NCBI GenBank assembly: GCA_013816485.1
Contig: JACDEI010000001.1
Location: forward strand, 1 to 64,000
Length of the DNA: 64,000 bases
Origin: Planctomycetota bacterium
Lineage (GTDB): Bacteria; Planctomycetota; UBA11346
Reading direction: 5' to 3'
Position numbers and translations under genes: made by a program. The notes under the pieces are model-generated. The model was not told the DNA's origin. It saw nothing but the letters and a program-made list of their open reading frames with translations, and did no database searches. This document shows, one piece after another, positions 28,293-37,039 of the stretch. Within the stretch, counting starts at the first letter, position 1. Each line of letters opens with the position of its first letter.

Positions 28293-31200
28293 TCACTCGC
28301 CGAAGTGGCTGACCTGATTGACCACGCGGGTGGCGGCGACGCCACTGGGGGCCAACGGCGGACGGCCTTCGCGTTTGAAGAGATTGGAATTGAATAGGTA
28401 GTGGTTGCTGCCGGTGTGGAATGCGCCGACGCCCATATGGGCCGGGGCATAGTCGCGTCCGTTCTCGCGGTTGGATGAGACGTAGTTGTGGCCGGAATGG
28501 TGGTAGCGGCCCATGTTCATCACCACCTGCGATCCGCTCCACCACAGATGTTGGTCGCCCCAGTTCTCCATCATGCGGAAGGTGCCTTCCTGACCGGCGG
28601 AGCCGAAGCTGCTGCAATTCCACGCCGCGTTGGGTGAGTTGTTGATCACCATCGAGGTGAAGAAGCAGGTCGAGCCGGCGGCGGTCTGCCAATAATGCCC
28701 GGCATTGTGGGGTAATGACTGCGCCATCCGATCGCTCCATTTCACCGACTGCATGGTGAAGCTGTCGGCGAATACGGCGCAGGGGGTGATGGAATTGAGC
28801 GCTGCGTCGACCTCGCTGGTGCCGTTGGTGTCGTTGTCGATGTTCTGGACGCGGTAGCAGAAGTTGCCCCACAAGTACAGGCGCTGCGGCGTGATGTAGG
28901 TGAAGGCGCTGGTGCCGAGCGGGTCCGTGGTCGATGTCGGAGTGCTGTGATTCCAGAACACGCGGTAATAAGTCGGGTCGGCATTCTCGACCGTATCATC
29001 GATCTGGCCTTTCAAACGAGTTGCGCAGCGCGTGGTCTCCAGCGGGCCGGCGGGCTCGCGCCAGTTCCACGGGAAGTTGATCGGGGGATAGACGATGCTA
29101 TAGCCGAGATTTGGGGGGCTCTGGGGCGGCAATAGCGCGGCGCGATCCATCGACAGCGGGATTTCCACGTCGCGGAACCAGTAGGCACGGAAGTGGCTCT
29201 GGTTCACCAAGCGGCTGGGAACGCTCTCGACATTGGTGGTCACCCGCGTCGACAGTCCCGGCCAGTCCAGTTCAGGCGTCATCAGCGGATGGATACTTTC
29301 GCTCCGGCGGGTGCGGTGGGTATACAGGACGCCAGTGAAATGATTACGTGCTCGGGTCGTGGCGGCTGGGTAGCCGAGCTGCACCATCGGGGTGTCGCGC
29401 AGCCACATCTGCAACGCGCGCATGTGGACGGTCAGCACGTTCTGTCGGTAGTCCCGTGGCGCATCCGTCTGGCCTGGAATCGTGCTTGGCTGGACCGTGG
29501 GGAAGAAGTGGTACTGATAGAAGTCATCGCTGATGTTGGTGTACTCACCGTTGACGTTGCCCGTGGCCCCATACATACCCCACATGTAACCCGCTTCCCG
29601 CGGGTCGACGAACTCATCTTCGGTGACAATGAAATCGCGCGGGTTGGTTTGCGACAAGATCTGGCCGAAAAACGGCGCCGTGATGTTCCGTCCGCAGAAC
29701 AGCACGGTGTACTGGCTGCACAGGTACTGCACGTAGTCGGCTTTCTCGGTGTCGGTTAGCATCACGCTGAGCTCCGGGCGCTTGATCGGCATGACTTTGC
29801 TGGCCCTTCCAGGAAGCGCGGCGCTCGACTCGTTGAGGGCGCTCAATGGGCCGAACGGGTCGAGTTCGGTCGTGCTTCCCGGCAACCACGTGCCCGGCCA
29901 ATAATAGTTCCAGGCGGTCACCTCTTCGTGGCCGATTCCATACGGACCGCCAGCGGTCACCGGGTCGACCTTCATGCTTTTCAGCATCGGTCGTTGCTGC
30001 CACCGGCGCTCACGGATGACGAGGCCGGTCTGGCCGATGTCGGTTTGCGTGGTGAGCGAGAGGTTCTGGTAGTACTGCTGCTGCTTGCTGCGGGTGCCGC
30101 CGACCGGGAGGTTGCCGAACAAGGCGGCTTCGAGGTAGGTGCCCTTGACCTCGCGCGGTGAATAGCCGCTGCCGAAGAAACCCGGCTCCCACACCTGCCC
30201 ATTGGGCAAGGTGAAGGGGACGCCGGGGAAAGACAGCAGGCCGTCGCCAGCATTGGCGGCGAGCGGATCGCCGATTAGGGGGGTGGTGCTATCGCTGGCA
30301 TCGAAGTACGTCGGTGGGGTCAACCCCCCCATGGTGTTGAAGGAGGCGGGGCGTTCACGGTAGCTGCGTTGGATGCTGTCCGGACGCGTCCACAGGCTTG
30401 GGATCAGGTCGAGTAGCGGACGCTCATCGCCAGGCGCCAGCACATCCTTGCGCGTGAGGCCGGCGTCCCACCACAAACGCATCTCTTCCGCCAGCACCTG
30501 GCGGTTGGTGCCGGCAGTGGTGGCGACGTCGACCGGCAGGTCATGCCGGCGTGTACGGCTGACGCTGGTCGCGGGCGCGGTGTGATCGCTGGTGTAGTAC
30601 AGCAACGACAAGGCCGTGCCGTCGGCATGGGTCTGGTTGCGTGACACCTTAGTAATGTCGATGCCGTAGAGCGGTGCCGGCGTGCCGGTGACGGTATGGA
30701 TGACCGATTGCGGTTCGAACGGACGACCGCCGAGTTCCGGGATGTTCTGAAGCGTCGCGACGCGCAGGCCGCCGTTGTTGGCATCACGCACGTAGTTGGA
30801 GAAGTCCTTGACGAAATCCTGCGGCGAGCGGCTGTCGTTCAGACTGTGGAAGTTGATGCCGTTGAACTTGTGCCGATCGGAATCCTTCACATCGCCGTTG
30901 AGATCGAGCGGGTTGCTGCCCGAACGTCCCGGCGGATTGCTGTCGGAGGTGAATTTGCTGCGGTCGGTCGGCACATCCATCGGCCGTGCCGGATCGAACA
31001 GCACGGGGGACCCGCTGGAATCCGCGTATTTGAGCTGATGGAGCGCCGCCAGGTGATTGGCGGTCTTGCCCATGCGGAAGACGCCGGCGACGCCGGTGAT
31101 GGTGATGGGATGTTCTTCCTCACCCAGGTAGATGTTCTGCCCCGCGCCGCTGAGCGCATCCTGGCCCCCATCGCCACTGGCCATGTAATGCCAGTTTTTG

Positions 31201-32066
31201 CGGTTGAAGCCGTTGCTCTCTCCACCGCGGATGTAGATCGCGCCGTTGGAATGCACGGCGCCTTTCTTGACCCAGATGCGGCCACCGGTCTGCAGGTCGA
31301 GATCGCCGATCGGTGCATCGGCGGCATAGAACAGGGCGTATTTGAACAACTGGAGCGATTGAATCTGGAGCACGCGCAGCGCCTGAGAGGCGGCCACGTG
31401 ACGACCGCCTTCGGCCCACGGCTTGGCGGTGATGTCGTTGGCGTCGGTCAGGGCATAGGCCTGCGCGACGATGCGGAAATGATAGAAGTCGCTGGTGTTC
31501 TTGCTGAGTTCTCCCGGAACGGCGGTGCCGTCCGGGCCGATTTTGGCGGCAGCTTCCCACGCGGTGACCGTCGAGGGATCACGCGGTGGATTGACCACGT
31601 ACTTGGAACCATCCGGTGGCGTATCGCTCCAGGCCTTGTTGTAGACCCGCACCGGTTCAACCATCCAGCGCACCAGGCAGCCGTTGATCCACAGCGCTTC
31701 CTGGTCGTCAGCGAATCCAGGTCCGTGCATGGTGCCCGCGGCGTCCTGGTAGACACAGCCGCGCAAGCCCCACCAGGGTTGCTCACCGGTGCCGGGATTG
31801 TAATCCAGCGGAACCAGCAGCTTGCTGTAGTCGGCAGCGGCATCCATCAGCCGCGATTCGATCATCGCCGCCACGGCCTCGGCTGCGGCCGCTGAGCGCT
31901 GTTTCGCCAGGTCGATGTTGGTGATCTTTTGCATGCCATACATGCGATCAGAAGCGGCCACCACCAGGGCGACCAAGCCGACGGCCACCACCAGGGTGAT
32001 GAACAGCGCGGTTCCACGACGACGGCGATCAGGGTGCTGGTGCATGGTGGTCTCGCTGATGGTCAT
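28293..32066 (-). CDS. giant PilX/GspK-like protein with N-terminal membrane helix
   Basis: 1257 residues. A short basic N terminus (HQHPDRRRRG) precedes one hydrophobic helix (TALFITLVVAVGLVALVVAA, about 18-38) and an amphipathic helix rich in Ala (KQRSAAAAEAVAAMIESRL), as in PilX-type pilus proteins. A conventional prepilin E5 is absent. The remaining 1150 residues are a very large extracytoplasmic region with many Trp, Tyr, Asn and Gly residues. PilX homologues are normally far smaller. The start overlaps the stop of the upstream prepilin gene by 4 bp. It ends 24 bp from the convergent dehydrogenase gene. Confidence 0.75.
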   Translation of the reverse strand: MTISETTMHQHPDRRRRGTALFITLVVAVGLVALVVAASDRMYGMQKITNIDLAKQRSAAAAEAVAAMIESRLMDAAADYSKLLVPLDYNPGTGEQPWWGLRGCVYQDAAGTMHGPGFADDQEALWINGCLVRWMVEPVRVYNKAWSDTPPDGSKYVVNPPRDPSTVTAWEAAAKIGPDGTAVPGELSKNTSDFYHFRIVAQAYALTDANDITAKPWAEGGRHVAASQALRVLQIQSLQLFKYALFYAADAPIGDLDLQTGGRIWVKKGAVHSNGAIYIRGGESNGFNRKNWHYMASGDGGQDALSGAGQNIYLGEEEHPITITGVAGVFRMGKTANHLAALHQLKYADSSGSPVLFDPARPMDVPTDRSKFTSDSNPPGRSGSNPLDLNGDVKDSDRHKFNGINFHSLNDSRSPQDFVKDFSNYVRDANNGGLRVATLQNIPELGGRPFEPQSVIHTVTGTPAPLYGIDITKVSRNQTHADGTALSLLYYTSDHTAPATSVSRTRRHDLPVDVATTAGTNRQVLAEEMRLWWDAGLTRKDVLAPGDERPLLDLIPSLWTRPDSIQRSYRERPASFNTMGGLTPPTYFDASDSTTPLIGDPLAANAGDGLLSFPGVPFTLPNGQVWEPGFFGSGYSPREVKGTYLEAALFGNLPVGGTRSKQQQYYQNLSLTTQTDIGQTGLVIRERRWQQRPMLKSMKVDPVTAGGPYGIGHEEVTAWNYYWPGTWLPGSTTELDPFGPLSALNESSAALPGRASKVMPIKRPELSVMLTDTEKADYVQYLCSQYTVLFCGRNITAPFFGQILSQTNPRDFIVTEDEFVDPREAGYMWGMYGATGNVNGEYTNISDDFYQYHFFPTVQPSTIPGQTDAPRDYRQNVLTVHMRALQMWLRDTPMVQLGYPAATTRARNHFTGVLYTHRTRRSESIHPLMTPELDWPGLSTRVTTNVESVPSRLVNQSHFRAYWFRDVEIPLSMDRAALLPPQSPPNLGYSIVYPPINFPWNWREPAGPLETTRCATRLKGQIDDTVENADPTYYRVFWNHSTPTSTTDPLGTSAFTYITPQRLYLWGNFCYRVQNIDNDTNGTSEVDAALNSITPCAVFADSFTMQSVKWSDRMAQSLPHNAGHYWQTAAGSTCFFTSMVINNSPNAAWNCSSFGSAGQEGTFRMMENWGDQHLWWSGSQVVMNMGRYHHSGHNYVSSNRENGRDYAPAHMGVGAFHTGSNHYLFNSNLFKREGRPPLAPSGVAATRVVNQVSHFGE

Positions 32067-33151
32067 TGGTCGAGGGCGTTGGTGATGGAGCGCAGGCCGA
32101 TGGTGAACTCGAGGGTCTTCACGGTGCTGGCACGTTGGCTGTTGCTGCTGCGGCTGGTGCCGCCGCGATCGCTGACATCGATGGCGGTGTCCGCATCGAC
32201 CTGGCCGAGGTTGCGTGCGAAATCGATGAAAAAGCGTATCTGGTTGTTGGTCAGGCCGGCAGCGTCGTTGGTGGTGAAGTTGCGTTCGGTGTTGGTGCCC
32301 GAATGCCAGGACGCCATTTCGAAGCTGTAGATGCGCATGCCGACCACGTCAGTGGCGATGACCTCGTCGATCTGCCAGGCGGCATCGGTGTTGCGATCGC
32401 CACTGTCGGGATTGCTGTAATAGCGGATGAGCTGTCCGCGTCCGGTCGTCGGATCGGGAACCACGCGGTAGCAAAACAGCCTGATTTTCTTGTCGTCGTA
32501 AAGATCCCCGACCTGGATGCCGGCGGGGGTGGCCACCAGCACGGCGGGCGTGGTTTCCCACACCACCGAGCTCAGGTCCGGCTGATCACTCTCGCCCGGG
32601 TTGATCACCAGACCCTGAACCGGGCGAGCATGGGCGAACTGATCCATGGCCATCGGTCGGGCGGTACGCATGTCCACGATTGCCGCGCCTTGTGCGGCCG
32701 GGGTGTTGGTGTGCGGCTGGCCTTCGGGTTGCAGACGGGTGAAGACGATGGCATCGCCGAGCACCGATGCGCGGTTCAGCGAGACGCTGGCGGTGAAGAG
32801 GGTGTCTTCTATGGCCGCGGTCGTGGAATTGAACAACGGGATCTCGAACGCCGGCTCTGGGGCGATGGTTTTCTGCCAGGTCTGCGGGTCGCTCAGGTGG
32901 ATCTGTGGGTAGTACTTGCGGCCGTTGGCGCCGGGCAGGCAGTAGAACCAGCCGCTGTTAGCGAAGTCGCGGGAGATGGCGCGTTTGGCCCGTGCCGCCT
33001 GCTCCTCCAGGATGTCCATGTCTTCCACGGTCGACGCCAGTCCGCGCATGTTCGCCATCGCTTCGAACACCAGCACCAGCATGGTCGCAAACAGCGCGGT
33101 GGAGATCAGGATCTCCAGCAGCGTCATGGCGTTGTTCCTGCGCATGTTCAT
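32063..33151 (-). CDS. prepilin-like protein (PilW/PulJ type)
   Basis: 362 residues. The N terminus MRRNNAMTLLEILISTALFATMLV resembles a type IV prepilin: basic leader, MTLLE with Glu at +5, then a 20-residue hydrophobic helix. The residue before the cleavage site is Ala instead of the usual Gly, so processing may be inefficient or this may be a minor pseudopilin. The start may be MNMRRNN or the second Met. Four-base overlaps with both neighbours indicate one transcription unit. Confidence 0.82.
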   Translation of the reverse strand: MNMRRNNAMTLLEILISTALFATMLVLVFEAMANMRGLASTVEDMDILEEQAARAKRAISRDFANSGWFYCLPGANGRKYYPQIHLSDPQTWQKTIAPEPAFEIPLFNSTTAAIEDTLFTASVSLNRASVLGDAIVFTRLQPEGQPHTNTPAAQGAAIVDMRTARPMAMDQFAHARPVQGLVINPGESDQPDLSSVVWETTPAVLVATPAGIQVGDLYDDKKIRLFCYRVVPDPTTGRGQLIRYYSNPDSGDRNTDAAWQIDEVIATDVVGMRIYSFEMASWHSGTNTERNFTTNDAAGLTNNQIRFFIDFARNLGQVDADTAIDVSDRGGTSRSSNSQRASTVKTLEFTIGLRSITNALDQ

Positions 33152-34020
33152 TTTCTCCGGGCCACCACCAGCTCGTGGCGGCGGGCCTTGGGGGTGTCGC
33201 CCCAGGTGACGATGATGCGCACCACCATGGCCTGCATCGCGGCACTGTGGTCCGCGGGATTCATCTGCAGTTCAGGATCGTCGGCGGCGAATGGTGATTC
33301 GGGGAAGAGCAGATCAGGATCGCGCTCGCCGGCGGCGACGGCCTTCCAGTACGGCGGCATGTCGCTCTGGTTGGTCTGGGTGAACAGCGCGTCGAGCACG
33401 CTGGCGCGGTAGTATTCGACATAGATCTGGAGGTTCGGCAGCCCGGTCGGTCCATCCAGCAGCCCCAGGTCGATGAGATTGTGGGGATTCACGCGTTGGT
33501 CGGCCGGAATGCTGGTGTCGATGCGGTCGACGTCCGCCGGCGTCATGGGGGCGTTCGCATCGTTGCGGAAGCGGGCGTAGTCCGCGGCAGTCCAGTCACG
33601 GTCGGTCAGCGGTGGCAGGCGGATGCGTGCCGCCGCGGTGCGAGGAAATTCGCGGCGATGCCACGACCACGCATAACGGCGCCAATAACGTTCGACCACC
33701 TGGACGGGTGTGCTGGTGGGCGGAGTGGTGGTCTCATCCATCACGGTGACGATCTTGGTCTCGTCGGGGCGATCACGGCCCAGCCAATCCCAGTTGGCAC
33801 CGATGATGCGCTCGCTCAGGGTCTGGGCGAGCTCGTGGACCTTGTTGTTCTCCTGCGTGATTTTCTGTACCGAGCGCAAGGTGAACCAGCTCGATGCTAG
33901 CGAGGTCAACAGCAGCGACAGGACCATCAGGGAGATCATGATCTCCATGATGGTCAGCCCGGCGCGTGGTGCGGCGCAGGCAACAATGATTCCACGGGTT
34001 GTACTGGAACCAGGAAGCAT
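33148..34020 (-). CDS. prepilin-like protein (PilV/PulI type)
   Basis: 290 residues. The cleavage motif APRAG|LTIMEIMISLMVLSLLLTS has Gly at -1 and Glu at +5, as in type IV prepilins cleaved by PilD. The leader is long (about 20 residues), which is tolerated in PilV/GspI proteins. The globular part is rich in Asp, Pro and Trp. The gene overlaps the following prepilin gene by 4 bp. No ATPase (PilB/GspE), secretin or peptidase is visible in this cluster, so the machine must be encoded elsewhere. Confidence 0.82.
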   Translation of the reverse strand: MLPGSSTTRGIIVACAAPRAGLTIMEIMISLMVLSLLLTSLASSWFTLRSVQKITQENNKVHELAQTLSERIIGANWDWLGRDRPDETKIVTVMDETTTPPTSTPVQVVERYWRRYAWSWHRREFPRTAAARIRLPPLTDRDWTAADYARFRNDANAPMTPADVDRIDTSIPADQRVNPHNLIDLGLLDGPTGLPNLQIYVEYYRASVLDALFTQTNQSDMPPYWKAVAAGERDPDLLFPESPFAADDPELQMNPADHSAAMQAMVVRIIVTWGDTPKARRHELVVARRK

Positions 34021-34086
34021 GGTCGGTCCTTGACGGTGATGGACGGTGGCCGCTTGGGCCGGGGATCAGGTCTCGGTGGTCCGCGC

Positions 34087-34788
34087 CTACGAACGATGCA
34101 CGGGAGCAGTTCCTGGTTTGACGGTGACGTCAACCGGAGCGAGACGATCGGAGGCTTGTTCGACGCGAACGGTTGCCCGCTGGTGCGTTGCGGTGGTACG
34201 ACTGCGGTTCGGGACCAGTGTCGGCGTGGGAGCTGCCGGGCGCTCCGGTTCCGCTTCCGATGCGGCACCAACAGGCGGAGCGCTGGGTGTCGTGGTCGTT
34301 TGGCTGCGGACGATGCTGCTGGTGATCGGACGCCGGTGCTGCGTGGTGGTTTCACTGCGCGCGAAGGCACGCCGCGTCTGGACCTGGTCGGTCATCTCGG
34401 CCTGCTGCGTCGCCCCATTGCGGATGGTGATGGTGGCGTTCTTGCGCACGGTGGCGGTCGTGCCGCCCACTGGGAAGGCGTCGGTGTCCGGCTCCTCACT
34501 CCTGGCCGCGACCGTGGGCTTGGCGAGCACGCGCATCATCAACCACGCGGCCAGCAGCGTCATCACGACACCATAACCAATCAGCAGTCCCTGACGGGTG
34601 CCGAGCGTCTCGTTAGCGCTGCGCAAGCGGTTGCGTTCCTCGGTCAGGTCGGCGACGTACTGCTTGGTTTCACGCATCAGCAAGGAGCGCTCATCCCCCT
34701 GGATGGGAGCGGGGAGTGGCTCGCCAGCCGGGCAAAAAGCCGGGAATCCGAGGCATAAGGCCAGTGTGCAGAAGAGGATGTGTCGCAT
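34087..34788 (-). CDS. secreted/membrane hypothetical protein with coiled coil and Thr/Pro-rich tail
   Basis: 233 residues. A signal peptide (MRHILFCTLALCLGFPAFCPAG) is followed by a charged coiled-coil segment (MRETKQYVADLTEERNRLRS), a membrane helix (LLIGYGVVMTLLAAWLMM, about 68-86) and a long Thr/Ala/Pro/Arg-rich tail without cysteines. I do not recognise the family. It lies 66 bp upstream of the prepilin genes on the same strand and may be the first gene of that operon, perhaps an accessory of the export machine. Confidence 0.7.
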   Translation of the reverse strand: MRHILFCTLALCLGFPAFCPAGEPLPAPIQGDERSLLMRETKQYVADLTEERNRLRSANETLGTRQGLLIGYGVVMTLLAAWLMMRVLAKPTVAARSEEPDTDAFPVGGTTATVRKNATITIRNGATQQAEMTDQVQTRRAFARSETTTQHRRPITSSIVRSQTTTTPSAPPVGAASEAEPERPAAPTPTLVPNRSRTTATHQRATVRVEQASDRLAPVDVTVKPGTAPVHRS

Positions 34789-35024
34789 GAACGGACCCGT
34801 CAGAAGGGAGACGCACAGAACCTGCCGATTACGCGCAGAAGCTAACGTGGAACGACCTCAGTCAACCCGAAGATCTTGTCGATTGATGCACAGGTGCGGG
34901 CGCGGTGTCCGGATCCGTGGCGGTGGTCCTCGTTTGGCCGCTCCAGCGCTGCCCATACCGGCTTTCCTGGGCGGTCTTGCGAGTCGACCGGTACCTGGAG
35001 AGTCCCTCCCCCAGGAACCCTGCC

Positions 35025-36023
35025 ATGACCAGTGCGCCGACCGCTGCCGACTCCACCGCCTGGCTACAGGATCTCGCGACCGTGCGCGGACGGTTGGAGC
35101 AGACCATCGCCGCGCGCGTGGTCGGCCAGGAGCGCACCATCGATGCGCTGCTGACGGCGATCTTCGCCCGTGGCCATGCGCTGCTCATCGGTCCACCCGG
35201 TGTGGCGAAGACGCTGCTGGTGCGCACCGTCGCCGAGGCGCTCGGCTGGAGTTTCAAACGCATCCAGTTCACGCCCGACCTGATGCCCAGCGACATCACC
35301 GGCACCGAGATCCTGCGCGAGGACAAGGCCACCGGCACACGTTCATTCGCCTTCGTTCCCGGCCCGGTGTTCGCCAACCTGGTGTTGGCCGATGAGATCA
35401 ATCGCACCACGCCCAAGACCCAAGCGGCCTTGCTCGAAGCGATGCAAGAAGGCCTGGTCACCGCCGGTGGCATCACGCATGCGTTGCCGAAACCGTTCTT
35501 CGTCCTCGCGACCCAGAACCCCATCGAGCAGGAGGGCACCTATCGTCTGCCCGAAGCGCAACTCGATCGTTTCCTGGTGGCGATCCAGGTGGGTTACCCT
35601 GATGCGGACGAGGAGCACGCCATCGCGCTGCTCGATACCAACGAGCGTGCGCCGATCGCCCCGATGCTGGCGATCGAACAGTTCACCGCCATCGCGCGCG
35701 GCATCAGCGCGCTGCCGGTCCCGCCGGTGGTGGTCGATTATGCGGTGCGTCTGGTGCGCGCGACGCGCCCGGAAAGTTCCGCCGCCGAGTGGGTGCGCGC
35801 CAACATCGCCTGGGGTTGCGGCCCACGGGCGACCCAACACCTGATCGCAGCGGCGCGCGCGCATGCCGCGCTTGCCGGACGTGCCGCGGTCGGCTGCGAT
35901 GATCTCTCAGCCGTCGCGTCGTGGGTGCTGGCCCATCGTCTGGTGCCGACCTTCCAGGCGCTGGGCAAGGGCACCACCCCGGCGGCGCTGGTGGCGACCT
36001 TGCTGAAGCAGGTCACGCCGTGA
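35025..36023 (+). CDS. MoxR-family AAA+ ATPase (second copy)
   Basis: 332 residues. Walker A GPPGVAKTLLVRTVAEAL near residue 56, Walker B LVLADEINRTTPKTQAALLE near 118. The arginine finger region and winged lid are present. It is the first gene of a moxR-DUF58-vWA-vWA-DUF4175-DUF4159-like operon of the kind common in planctomycetes and Verrucomicrobia (from memory). The ATG at 35025 is used because upstream residues have no ATPase-like sequence. It is only distantly similar to the MoxR at 7250-8167, so the two operons are not a recent duplication. Confidence 0.93.
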   Translation: MTSAPTAADSTAWLQDLATVRGRLEQTIAARVVGQERTIDALLTAIFARGHALLIGPPGVAKTLLVRTVAEALGWSFKRIQFTPDLMPSDITGTEILREDKATGTRSFAFVPGPVFANLVLADEINRTTPKTQAALLEAMQEGLVTAGGITHALPKPFFVLATQNPIEQEGTYRLPEAQLDRFLVAIQVGYPDADEEHAIALLDTNERAPIAPMLAIEQFTAIARGISALPVPPVVVDYAVRLVRATRPESSAAEWVRANIAWGCGPRATQHLIAAARAHAALAGRAAVGCDDLSAVASWVLAHRLVPTFQALGKGTTPAALVATLLKQVTP

Positions 36024-36031
36024 TTACGGTG

Positions 36032-36112
36032 GAAGCTACGAGCTACGAGCTACGAGCTACGAGTTTCATCACGTCTTCAACTCGCAGCTCGCAGCTCGCA
36101 GCTCGCAACTTC
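36032..36112. repeat. heptamer-arm hairpin element E3
   Basis: Two 34-base arms (36032-36065 and 36079-36112) flank a 13-base loop. The left arm is four GCTACGA heptamers ending in GTT. The right arm, read as its complement, is four heptamers in which position 4 is G in place of A every time (GTTGCGA once, GCTGCGA three times). It sits between moxR and the DUF58 gene. Confidence 0.88.
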
Positions 36113-36123
36113 GTTTGTCAGCC

Positions 36124-37038
36124 ATGAAGCGACCGGCGCGCGCGCGTGTGCCGCAGGGCGGCGACCTGCTGCAGGCGAACACCCCGCGTCTCGCACGTCA
36201 AGGCGGCCTGGAACTGACCGCGCGCCGTGTGCTCGAAGGCCTCTATGCCGGACGGCACCGCTCGGCGGCGCATGGCAGTTCGATCGATTTCGCCGAGCAT
36301 CGGCCATACCAGCCCGGTGACGAACTGCGCACCATCGACTGGCGTGCGTTCGCGCGCACCGATCGCCTGCTGATCCGCCGTTTCCATGACGATCGTCAAC
36401 TGCCGTTGGTGATGGTCGTCGACCACTCCGCGAGCATGGCCTACGGCGAGCCAGCCAAACATGACACCGCCTTGCTGATCGCCGCGGCGCTCGGGCTGTT
36501 GGCCATCGACCAGGGTGACAGTGTGCGCCTGCTCGGCGATGATCGGCAGGCTCCGACTGCCGACCTGGGTGGCGCGATGGGCGCCACCCGGCTGATGCAG
36601 GTGCTGGAAAGCAGCCGGCCGGTTGGTGCCTGCGATCTGCTGGCGATCCTGCGTTCCGCCGCCGATTCTCTGACGCGCCGCAGCCTGGTGGTGGTGGTGA
36701 GCGACTTGCTGTGCGAGGTCGCTCCGCTCATGCCGGCGGCGGCGGACCTCGCCGCGCGTGGGCATGAACTGGCGGTGATCCAGGTGCTCGACCAGACCGA
36801 GGTCGCACTGCCGGCGGAGTGGGGGCGCGTGACCATGACCGATCCCGAAGGACGCGAGGAGCCGTTCAGTTGCGACACCGCCGACGCGCAGAGCGCCTAT
36901 GACCGCGCGATGGCGGCGCATGTAGGTGAGTGCCGCAATCTGCTGGCCGGGGTGCGGGCGGACCACCTGCTCATGACCACCAATCAAGCGCTGGCGCAGG
37001 TGCTCGGTGCCTGGCTCGAACGGCGGCGGCGGCGGTGA
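36124..37038 (+). CDS. DUF58 domain protein (second copy)
   Basis: 304 residues, without membrane helices. The signature YQPGDELRTIDWRAFARTDR (about 61-80) and the following vWA-like strand VMVVDHSASMAYGEP (about 98-112, with the DxSxS metal site) are clear. It probably works with the adjacent MoxR and the two vWA membrane proteins downstream. The ATG at 36124 lies 11 bp after hairpin E3; an in-frame TTG is 9 bp upstream. Confidence 0.9.
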   Translation: MKRPARARVPQGGDLLQANTPRLARQGGLELTARRVLEGLYAGRHRSAAHGSSIDFAEHRPYQPGDELRTIDWRAFARTDRLLIRRFHDDRQLPLVMVVDHSASMAYGEPAKHDTALLIAAALGLLAIDQGDSVRLLGDDRQAPTADLGGAMGATRLMQVLESSRPVGACDLLAILRSAADSLTRRSLVVVVSDLLCEVAPLMPAAADLAARGHELAVIQVLDQTEVALPAEWGRVTMTDPEGREEPFSCDTADAQSAYDRAMAAHVGECRNLLAGVRADHLLMTTNQALAQVLGAWLERRRRR

Positions 37039-37039
37039 G

